Shown here piece after piece: positions 10,237 through 18,120 of a DNA stretch of 28,161 nt. Source of the DNA: Zelonia costaricensis. Taxonomy: Eukaryota > Euglenozoa > Kinetoplastea > Trypanosomatida > Trypanosomatidae. The stretch spans positions 1 through 28,161 of the forward strand of contig JASAOO010003195.1 of the NCBI GenBank assembly GCA_030849075.1, in the 5' to 3' direction. Below the pieces are notes generated by a model. That model was not told where the DNA came from and did no database searches. It worked only from the letters and a program-made list of their open reading frames with translations. Each line of letters begins with the position of its first letter. The first letter of the stretch is position 1. A program made the translations under genes and the position numbers.

Positions 10237-13200
10237 AGGTGCCCCATGCCGGCGCGGCGCAGCTCCTCGTGCTCCTCGCGCCGCTCCTGGGCCCGCCGCT
10301 GCCGCAGCCGGCGCAGGGCCTCGTCCTCGTACTTATTCGTGTGGGAGAGCGGCGCGAGGCCGTAGCGGTGCTGCATCATGCGGTGCTCCCAGAGGTACTG
10401 CGAGATGATGCGGGGGTAGCCCTCGGTGAACATGTGGGCGATGTTGCGGATGATGTTGACCTTCTGCATGAACGTCGTCGCGTACTCGAAGTCGCCGCCC
10501 TCGGGGTCGTTGATGACGTACTCCATCTGTTCCTGCGGCTGCCCGCGCGGCTGGGGAATCTGCGTCATGGAGGCGTGGAGGCGGCCTACAGAGCCGTGGC
10601 CGCTCATGCTCGAGGAGGCGCGGGAGAGCGCGCCGCGGACGGACATGGAACGGCGGTTCGGCACCACGCCAGCCGTCTCGCGCGCCATCATGACACTCGT
10701 CGACGCCGTGCCCAGCGGCGGCCGCGCGCTGCTCGGCGGGCGACTCGGGGCTGCACCGCCGCCGCCGCCGCCGCTCTCCGCCCTTGGCGCACTCGCGCGC
10801 GACTTGTCAGCGTTGGAGCGGGCCGCCGAGGCGGTGTTGTACATGTCGTTCTTCGCGGAGCTGGCGCCGTTCGTGTAGCTGTCGAGGAAGCGCAGCTGCT
10901 CCGCCTGCACCTCCTGCCGCACTGCGAAGGGGAGGTCCGACTGCTGCGAGGTGCCGATGGCGTGAGCGGCGGGGTGGTGCTGCACCGCCCCCACACGGCC
11001 GCCCAGCGCGAAGTCGTTGCGGCCCTTCGTCGCCTGCGCCACCGCCGCCGCCGTCGCGCCGGTGCCCTTCTGCGCGGCGCCGCCGGCGTGCGCCCGGTCC
11101 GGCACGTCGCCGTCCTCCACGATGAGGTCGCCGAGTGCGGCGTGCTGGAGCCGGCGCTTGCGCTCCGCCACTTCGGCGACGTCGCGCTGCCGCGTCAGGG
11201 CGAGCTGGAGCTGGATGCGCTGCTCGTCTGTCCACTTGGTGGACTGGATCGTGCGGCGGTGCTCCTTTCCGGCGTGCGCGGTGGCGTGGCGGTGCGTCTC
11301 CTGCGCGCTGCCGCTGCCGATGTCGTCGTCGTCGGTGAGGCGCTTCTGGTCTTGCTGCTGGCGGGTGTAGGCGGGGTAGTGCGGGACGAGACCGTTCTCG
11401 TCCCGCTCGACGTAGTCGTGCAGGCGCACCATCGCCGACATGCGCTGCCGCTGCTCCGTCAGCATGTGGTCGAAGAAGTCGAGCTGCTTCAGCACAAAGC
11501 GGCGGCTCGTCTTCTCGATCTTCTCGATGAAGACGCCGAGGTAGAGGGAGGGGACGATCCAGGTGCAGATGAGAATCGTGAAGGCGTAGTAGAGGAACGC
11601 CAGCACCGCGGTGCCGTCGTTCGTCTCCTGCAGCAGCCCGCTCCAGCCCTGGAAGGTCATGATCTGGAACACAGAGAGCATCGCGTGCCCAATGTCGTCG
11701 AAGCTGCGGAAGTCGTAGTGCGGGTTCGGGTAGGCGTCAGCGTGGCACGTGTAGAAGGCGCCGCACGCGTGGCCCCAGTAGAACCAGTACTGCCCCGTCG
11801 CCACGCTGCGACACACCTGCGTCGTGACCGCGCCGGTGAGGGTGCTGACGCAGCGGTTGTGCAGCGTGCCCACAAACAGCTGCAGGCCAAGCAGGCCGAA
11901 GAAGAAGATGAAGTACGTCAGGAGGACCGTCACGTAGATGAGGCGGTTGGTGGAGCGCAGGAGCGACTTGGCGAGCAGCTTCAGGCGCACAGGCGCCGGC
12001 ACGTAGGTGAGGCACTTGATCGCGCGGATGAGGCGCCACGCCGTGAAGTTCCACAGGTACTGCCACCACGTGCATTCCATGATGCTCAGCACCAGCACTG
12101 CCGTGTCCAGCCACCGCCACGGCGAGCGGAAGAAAGCCCGCTTGTGCAGGACGACACCGGAGGCGAAGAGCCGCGCGATGATCTCGAAGCCGAGCAGGCA
12201 CGTGTAGAAGACGTCGGCCCAGATCATCTGATCCGGCTTCACCATGCCGCCGCGCGGCGCCGTGTAGCGCGCCCACGTTGCCTGGAAGACGCCGTAGGCG
12301 AGGATCATGAAGAAAATGCACAACTCCATCACCCAGTGGTGCATGACGTTGTAGACGACCACGCGCGGCGTCCAGCGGGGCGGGAAGACGAAGAAGGAGC
12401 TGTACTGCAGCGCGATGTCGCGGTTGTGGATCTGGTAGAGCCACGACGTGCGCGTGACGTCGTTCCAGACGGTGTCCTCCGGCACCCGCCCGTTCGTCAA
12501 CGCGCGCAGCTGCAGCGTGTTGTGCACCGACACGACGGCGCGCTGGCGCAGGCCGTCACCGCGCAGCCGCTGCGGGTCGCACTCGATGACGGTGTCGCCC
12601 GAGGAAAAGAAGGAGTCGTCGTCTGTGTACTCGGCGAACTGCTCCAGCAGCACCTCGTTGTCGTTGCGCGGCTGCCCGTCGTCGTCGCGCTCCGCCGCGG
12701 CGGTGTTGTACTCGATGAAGAACTTCTCGATGGGCTGCGTGCGTGCCAGCGGGAGCTCCATCAGCTCCTCGACCACCTCGTCCCGCTTGCTCGCCCTCGT
12801 CGAGGCCCTGCCGCTGCTGTTGCTGCGCGCCGCCGACGACGCCCGCCGCGAGAGCGAGGTGCCGGGGCGGCCGTGGGATGGCGTGGCGGGGCGCGCGGAG
12901 GCACCGCGCTGGGACGGCAGAGGCTGCGACGGGCGCACGCCTGAGTTGCTGGCGACGCTGCGGGCCTGTGGACTGGGCGGCGGGCGGCGTGCGGTGGCGG
13001 AGGCGCTCAGCACGGTGCTCGTCTGCTCCGGTGGCGCGGTGGCGTGTGGCGGCGGTGCGGTTGGGGACGGCGGTGCTTGCAGCTGGGGCAGAAGCATCTG
13101 CGCGTTGGGCCGCTGCCGCCCTCCCGTGACGGAGGACGCACGGCTGGGGCGCGACGAGGGCAGTACCGCCGATGCCTCCGCACTCCTGGAGGCGACGCTT

Positions 13201-13505
13201 GGGGCCGGGAAGGCGGCGTCCTCCTCATCGCTGCTCGGGTCGGCGGCGGCGGCTGGGCTGGCGGTGGTGCTGCGCGGCACGGCGGCGGCGGAGCCGCGCT
13301 GCACGGGTGGCAGCGGCGGCGGGAGGGCCGGGCGGGGGAAGGTGCCCTGGATGTTGCCGTTGAGGGGCACGGCGGTGTCGGCCTGCGGGTCTGCGCGGCG
13401 CGTGGCGGGGGCACCGCCCCGGGTGGGGGAGAGGCCCCCTGAGGGGGTTGGCTGGCGGCTGCTGCCGCCGCTCAGCCGTCCCCGGCTGTTGTTCACCGAG
13501 CTCAT
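5091..13505 (-). CDS. Four-domain voltage-gated-type cation (calcium) channel
   Basis: A 2804-residue membrane protein with four repeats of six transmembrane segments, as in CaV/NaV/NALCN channels. Repeat I spans about residues 385-700, II 1134-1390, III 1825-2130 and IV 2154-2400. Basic S4 helices are visible (for example RFLRLFRVISIRPLRR in repeat II). Pore loops lie near residues 619 (TFQGW), 1318 (SVDRTQW), 2052 (STGAEW) and 2348 (STLQDW), so the filter is not the classical EEEE. After S6 of repeat IV comes an EF-hand-like segment (FCRLWSKRDPNG, near 2422) and an IQ-like motif near 2550, as in CaV C-tails. The first 340 residues and the I-II linker are Ser/Pro/Ala-rich, with poly-Gly and a poly-Asp run near 1090. 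The first in-frame ATG is at 13505; the open frame further upstream starts at GTG. The T. brucei relative FS179 sits at the flagellum attachment zone; a similar place here is inference. Confidence 0.92.
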
Positions 13506-13607
13506 GACGCCGCGACCGGTGGGGGAGAAATGCGAGCGCGCAGGTCGGTGGAGTCGCCCCCGCTCACAAACGCACACACATACACGCACACACGCAGCGA
13601 TCGACTT

Positions 13608-13734
13608 CTAAACAGGCAAAAAAAAAACAGAAGAGCGAAGAGAAGAGAAGGAAGACACGGGAGATGCGGCCGCAGTCAGAGGCGAGAGAGCGAGGCACGG
13701 AGACAATGGTATTCGCAGGCGCGATGGAGCGGAG
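13608..13734 (-). promoter_or_regulatory. Predicted trans-splice acceptor and pyrimidine tract of the cation channel
   Basis: On the (-) strand 13734-13610 contains no AG. It includes a CT-rich tract that ends in T10 at about 13629-13620. The first AG is at 13609-13608 (TTTAG). This gives a 5' UTR of about 102 nt and makes the ATG at 13505 the first start in the channel frame. Confidence 0.65.
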
Positions 13735-14805
13735 CTGCGGGTGGGGTGGGGAGGGGAAGGGGGCGGGCAGTGAAGAGGAGGCCACAGGACCACGCTGAGA
13801 AGCGAACGCGCACGGAAGTGACCTCAAAACGACTCTCACTCTCTCGACGTTGCACGCAAAGCCAGGGCAATCGAGCTCGCTGACGTGACGCCAGGCAGGG
13901 AGGGAGGGGGGTGGGGTGGGAAGGGCTTCGAGGTGGCGGAGGCCGACGGCGATGTCGGGCGGCGGCACGCAAGGGCTACAAAAGAAGAGAGGGAAACAGC
14001 GTAGAAGTAAACGATGAGCGAATGGATCTAACGTCAGACAAGCCGGGGAGGGAGGGCGGGTGGGAGGGGGGGGGGGAGAAGGGAGAGACAGAGAAGGTGA
14101 ACGTAAAGCAAGAAGGAGCTGAGCGAAAAGTCGTCACCAGGCAGTGCGGCGACGCCACACACCGCAGGCCGTGTCCAGCAGATACTCGGGCAGACACACA
14201 ACCAAGCACACCGGTGCACTCAGGCGAGAAAGAGGGCGGGGCAAGACAAGAGGTGCAACACAGAAGGAAGTCGGACGCACTCCACGCTATTCGGGGAGCC
14301 GCGTACGGCGGGTGGAGTGCGGGGGGGGGGGGACTGGTGCGGATCGAGAGACGAGAAGAGATCGNCTACTCCGTCTTTTGATGCTGGGGTGCTGAGGCGC
14401 ACAGACAGACGAATACGCGCGATAATGCGCGCACCTTTACAGGGAAAAAAGAGAAGAAGAACTACCAGCGCACGCCTCGTTCCGACGCAGAGCGCGCGAA
14501 GGGTGAAACCTGCGGAATGGGGAAGAGGAGGAGGGAGGGGGCGGTCGAGGTGGAAGGGGTTGGGGAGGGAGGGAGGGCACACGTTGACGTCTTCGTTGTG
14601 GTCCTCTCTAGTCTGCGCTGCTGTCGTTTCACGCCAGTGGTGGGCAAGCGGGAGTGGAGTGAGAGAAGGGAGTGTGCGTGGAGAAGGGAGGGGGAGGGGA
14701 GGAGTTGTGGTGTGTGGTCATTGAATGTGCATTTAGCAGCAGACGCGAGGGAGGAGGAGGAGGGGGAGGGGTTGCGGCAGGGACTCAGAATGGGAGAGGG
14801 CTGCA

Positions 14806-14994
14806 TTGCACGTAGTGGAAACAAACGAAGCGAGGAAAGGCGACATCGGCGCACTCGGAGACTTCGAACGCGTCCGCAACGGCCCGAGCCGTGCGCGCTT
14901 TTTCGCGGGAGACGTTGAGGTGGCCTTCATCCTCCGAGATGTGACAGGGCAACTCACCGTCCTCTGCACCGACCGTTTTGCAGCACTAGAATGA
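14806..14994 (+). other. Protein-like open stretch without a start codon (possible gene relict)
   Basis: About 60 codons on the + strand, against the direction of all genes here, read as a normal mixed-composition peptide (for example FAGDVEVAFILRDVTGQL) and end in TGA. Most codons end in G or C. There is no ATG in this frame, and upstream the frame dissolves into poly-purine. It differs clearly from the low-complexity readings around it. It could be a gene remnant, a conserved UTR element or chance. I do not recognise a family. Confidence 0.2.
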
Positions 14995-15234
14995 GCCTCT
15001 GGGCCTCAAAACGCAGCGCCACACCCACACGACACGTGCGCGGGTTTCAACTCTGTTCTGAGTCGTGCAGGAGCGGGCACACGTGGTCTGACGTTCATGA
15101 CTGTTTCTTTCCGACTGGTGCGCAAGAAGAGAGCGACACGGCGCATGCAAAGCAAAGTGCGCAGAGCACGGGGGTCGAGGGGGAGGGGGGAGGTAGGGGG
15201 TGCAGACACTCGAGTCGACACGCCCGCACACACG

Positions 15235-15254
15235 CACACACACACACACACACA
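15235..15254. repeat. (CA)10 microsatellite
   Basis: A CA array on the + strand in the 3' UTR of the tepsin-like gene, about 35 nt downstream of its stop codon. Confidence 0.95.
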
Positions 15255-15287
15255 TACATGCACATGGACGCGTCTCTAGTGCAGGTG

Positions 15288-17573
15288 TCACAAGTCCAGC
15301 TGGCGCTTCATCTCGTCCTGAACCTCTGCAAAGACGCGACTCTGCGACGGCCGCGCGGCCGAGGCGTTGCCACCGCCGCCGTCACCGGTTTGGAAGTGCC
15401 GGTGTACCACTGCCCCCTCGGCGGGGGCCTCGACGCCTGCCGGATAAGCCCGCCGCTGTTCCTGCTGCCGCTGCGCGATGAGGGACTCCAGCTCCGCCAT
15501 GGCGGTGGGGTCGTAGTGCGTGCCCAGGTACTGCATGAGCGTCTGGATACGCGCCAGCGTCGACGCCTCAGTGCTGGCCGACGGCGCCACGACCGACGGC
15601 TGCTGCAGCGGCGGCGGCGCAGACGACGCAGGCGCCGTGGCGAAGAGGTCGTCGGCGGAGAAGGACGTGGCTGCGGCCGGGGAGGCGCGCGACGGCGCAC
15701 GGGACTGGCCGTCGCTCCCGAAGAAGTCGTCGAGTGTGGCACGGGCCGGCGCCGGCCGGGGTTGGGCCGGAGCTCCCAAAATGTCGTCGAGGGCGCGGCC
15801 ATTCGCAGGCGCAGATGTCGACACCGGTGTGCCTCGTGCCTGGAATGCAGCGTTGCTGCGCAGGACGCGAATACTCCCACCACCGATCCCACCACCGCCC
15901 GCTGCGGTGCTGCTCCCCTCCCCTGGCGGACTCGGCATCGCCCGCTCCGCTGCGTCCGCGCGCGGAGACGCGGCCACGCCACCGACGCGACGGTGAGCGC
16001 TGCCGCCGGGGCGCAGCGTCATGCCAGCAAAGGCGCCGCCAGCGTCCACGGGGGTGTCGACAGCGGCTCGCGGCACGGCGTTGCTGCCGGGTGACACGTG
16101 CAGCAGCTGCGCCACCCGCATGGCCTTCTCCCGCAGGCTTGCTTGCACCACGTCGCAGTTCCGCAGCACCGCGTGCGGCTGTGCCGTGAAGAAGCGCTCC
16201 AAGGCGTCTCGCAGCGGCGGCGCGGCGCTGCGCAGGGCCGCCTCGAGACAGGCGAGGGTGTTCAGCCGCTCCTGCCACGGCCTCTCACCCGCCAAATGGA
16301 CACTCAGCGCCTGGCCCATCGCCGCGCCGCCATCGCAGCCGTCCTCGCCCGGTGGACGCCGGGCTCCAACGGCGTCCTCGGCAGCCCGCACGAAGCGCGA
16401 CAGCTCCACCCTGGACGGCGTCTGCGCGAGACGCGCGAAGGGGAGCACCACAGAGGCGAGGAAGAAGTCGCCACCCTCCAGCACCTCTGGCGACGGTGCT
16501 CGTGTGTCCTCGAAGAGATTGAAGGCGCTCGACTGCTGCGTCGGCTGCGAAGCCTGTTGCGGCGGTGGTGAGGGCGCCGTGCTCGACCACGCGCGCTCCA
16601 GCGGCGGCGTTTGCTCCTTGTGCGCCACCACGACTGGCACCTGCAGACCCACCGGCTGGTAGCCGCCCACCTCGTCCACCCCCGTCCCGCTCCTCCGCGC
16701 CGTGCCAGCCGAGATGCGGGCGGCCTGGCCGAACTGATCGCCGTAGAGCTGCTGCTGCGTTGTCTTCAGCAGCTCGAACTGCGTGACAAGGCTGACACCC
16801 GACCGCGCGGTGGAGGCGAGCTGCTGCAGCAGCGTCTTGCCGCCCGCCGCTGCGGAGCCGCCGGTGATGCCGCCAGATGTTCCCGCGCCACCGGCAGCGC
16901 GTAGGTCGCGCTGGTGCTGCGCCCACCGGTTTTCCGCCGGCATCTCCGCCACCCGCAGCGCTGACGCGTCGAATCCGCTGCAGCCGTCTGTGGACGGCGC
17001 ACGCGTTGCATCGCTGCCACCCGACGCACCAGAGAAGGCCGGCAGCACGGCAGACAGGCGCGAGCCCCAGCCGGCCACGGCGGCGGACGTGCCTGCCGCT
17101 GGCGCCGGTGAGGCGCCGGCGCCGTTCCATTCCCCGCCGCTGCGACCCTCGATGGCGCTCGGCCCGGCCTGCGCGGCTGCGGCGGTGGTGGCAGAGGTAA
17201 CGCGAGTGTGAAAGACGGCCTGCAGCGCCGCCTCCGCCTCACGGCGCACCTTCTCATTCCAGCTGTCACCGTACTTGACGTCGAGCGGACCACGGTACGT
17301 CGTGAAGTCCTTCAGTGTGTTGGTGTAGGTGGTGAGCTGGAGCTCCCTCTGAAACCCATCGTGGCCCGTCTCGCACAGGACCGCAATGAGGTGCAGCGCC
17401 TTGTACAGCACAAACGCGCTGTTCTTGGTGTGCAGCTTGTCGAAGAGGGCCTTGATGAGCTGCACCTGTGTCGCGTAGTCGGTGAAGGTCCAGCTGGCGA
17501 GGTCGCGGAAGAGGTACCCCGGAGTCGGGGCCTCGCTGTCCGCCACGGCCTTCTTAAACTCTGCCTTGTTCAT
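15288..17573 (-). CDS. Tepsin-like protein with ENTH and VHS/ENTH-like domains (AP-4 accessory)
   Basis: A 761-residue soluble protein. Residues 1-120 form an ENTH-type helical domain (MNKAEFKKAV, then TPGYLFRDLASWTF, LKDFTTYRG). A second helical region at about 368-491, with PWQERLNTLACLEAALR, fits the VHS/ENTH-like domain of tepsin. The rest is Ala/Gly/Ser/Pro-rich linker. Two short motifs match those by which tepsin binds AP-4: AFAGMTL (514-520), close to the LFxG[M/L]x[L/V] consensus for beta4, and SAFNLFE (349-355), close to S[A/V]F[S/A]FLN for epsilon. Acidic-aromatic motifs LDDILG, LDDFFG and DDLF follow. By family, the likely role is in AP-4-coated vesicle formation at the trans-Golgi network. 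The ATG at 17573 is chosen because it starts the ENTH domain and directly follows the predicted splice acceptor. Domain order supports tepsin over epsinR/CALM. Presence of AP-4 in this species cannot be seen here. Confidence 0.75.
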   Translation of the reverse strand: MNKAEFKKAVADSEAPTPGYLFRDLASWTFTDYATQVQLIKALFDKLHTKNSAFVLYKALHLIAVLCETGHDGFQRELQLTTYTNTLKDFTTYRGPLDVKYGDSWNEKVRREAEAALQAVFHTRVTSATTAAAAQAGPSAIEGRSGGEWNGAGASPAPAAGTSAAVAGWGSRLSAVLPAFSGASGGSDATRAPSTDGCSGFDASALRVAEMPAENRWAQHQRDLRAAGGAGTSGGITGGSAAAGGKTLLQQLASTARSGVSLVTQFELLKTTQQQLYGDQFGQAARISAGTARRSGTGVDEVGGYQPVGLQVPVVVAHKEQTPPLERAWSSTAPSPPPQQASQPTQQSSAFNLFEDTRAPSPEVLEGGDFFLASVVLPFARLAQTPSRVELSRFVRAAEDAVGARRPPGEDGCDGGAAMGQALSVHLAGERPWQERLNTLACLEAALRSAAPPLRDALERFFTAQPHAVLRNCDVVQASLREKAMRVAQLLHVSPGSNAVPRAAVDTPVDAGGAFAGMTLRPGGSAHRRVGGVAASPRADAAERAMPSPPGEGSSTAAGGGGIGGGSIRVLRSNAAFQARGTPVSTSAPANGRALDDILGAPAQPRPAPARATLDDFFGSDGQSRAPSRASPAAATSFSADDLFATAPASSAPPPLQQPSVVAPSASTEASTLARIQTLMQYLGTHYDPTAMAELESLIAQRQQEQRRAYPAGVEAPAEGAVVHRHFQTGDGGGGNASAARPSQSRVFAEVQDEMKRQLDL

Positions 17574-17575
17574 CC

Positions 17576-17762
17576 CTGCTTGCGCACATCGTGAGGAGGT
17601 GCCCGTGCGCACATGCGTGTGCGCGTGGAGGGTCCACAGAGGGGAGGGCGGGGCGGGGGGGGGGGTTGACGTCGCACCAACACGGAGCAGCAGGAACGGG
17701 ATCGAAAGACAAGCGAAGAGAGCCAAGAGCGAGGGTGAGGCAATCGGGGTCGTGCACATGGG
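17576..17762 (-). promoter_or_regulatory. Predicted trans-splice acceptor with long AG-exclusion zone, tepsin-like gene
   Basis: On the (-) strand there is no AG dinucleotide from 17762 to 17581 (182 nt), a stretch that includes two CT-rich tracts. The first AGs are at 17580-17579 and 17577-17576, directly before the ATG at 17573. Splicing at them leaves a 5' UTR of only 5 or 2 nt. Two out-of-frame-context ATGs upstream (17615 and 17594) would be excluded from the mRNA. Confidence 0.6.
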
Positions 17763-18051
17763 CTATCTTGTTGAGGCACAGTCACCCGGACTGCTGGTGC
17801 GCCCTTCTGGCAGTGCATCAGCCGGTGCTTCTCACAGAGCAGCGCGTAGCCAATGCTGTGTCTCCTCGTCGTGAACTCCAGCGGTGGCCCATGCGGTGAC
17901 TGCACTGCCGTTTTTGTTGTTTGTTTGCGACCTCCGCGTTACGCTGCCTCGATGGGAAGAGGCGGCCTCAAAACAAGCGCAAGGACAGGGGCAGCAGCAT
18001 CGACAGCAGCGACGCGCCGGCCGAGTCTCCTTCTCCCTACCATGTCAGGTG

Positions 18052-18077
18052 CACACACACACACACACACACACACC
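18052..18077. repeat. (CA)n microsatellite
   Basis: About 12-13 CA units on the + strand, roughly 45 nt downstream of the POC1-like stop codon. Confidence 0.95.
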
Positions 18078-18120
18078 CGCACCCCCGCTGAGCTCTGTGC
18101 ACGGCACATGGAGCCGCAGT

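Larger units (their letters stand above)
13506..15287. other. Intergenic region between the tepsin-like gene and the cation channel
   Basis: About 1.8 kb holding the 3' UTR of the tepsin-like gene and the 5' UTR of the channel. It is purine-rich on the + strand, with G runs near 14070 and 14325. One unresolved base is at 14365. A short, unusually protein-like stretch on the + strand (14806-14994) is listed separately. Apart from that I see no coding sequence. Confidence 0.7.
17574..18120. other. Intergenic region between the POC1-like and tepsin-like genes
   Basis: The shortest intergenic region of the window. It holds the 3' UTR of the POC1-like gene, a (CA)n array and the pyrimidine tract of the tepsin-like gene. 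I see no coding sequence. Confidence 0.7.

Noticed and set aside
7233..12944. Very long open frames (968 and 901 residues) on the + strand opposite the channel gene
   Set aside because: They lie exactly antisense to a clear channel gene, are rich in Arg/Ala/His/Val/Glu as expected from reversed GC-ending codons, and show no domain. Antisense frames of this kind are a by-product of high third-position GC.
13506..13589. 28-residue N-terminal extension of the channel
   Set aside because: It would have to start at GTG and reads the UTR dinucleotide repeat as Cys-Val. The first ATG is at 13505.
17574..17759. 62-residue N-terminal extension of the tepsin-like protein with a hydrophobic, signal-like stretch
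   Set aside because: The hydrophobic residues come from translating the pyrimidine tract (Leu, Phe, Ser, Pro codons). The ENTH domain starts at 17573, and the first AG after the tract is next to that ATG. I keep it only as an alternative-splicing possibility.
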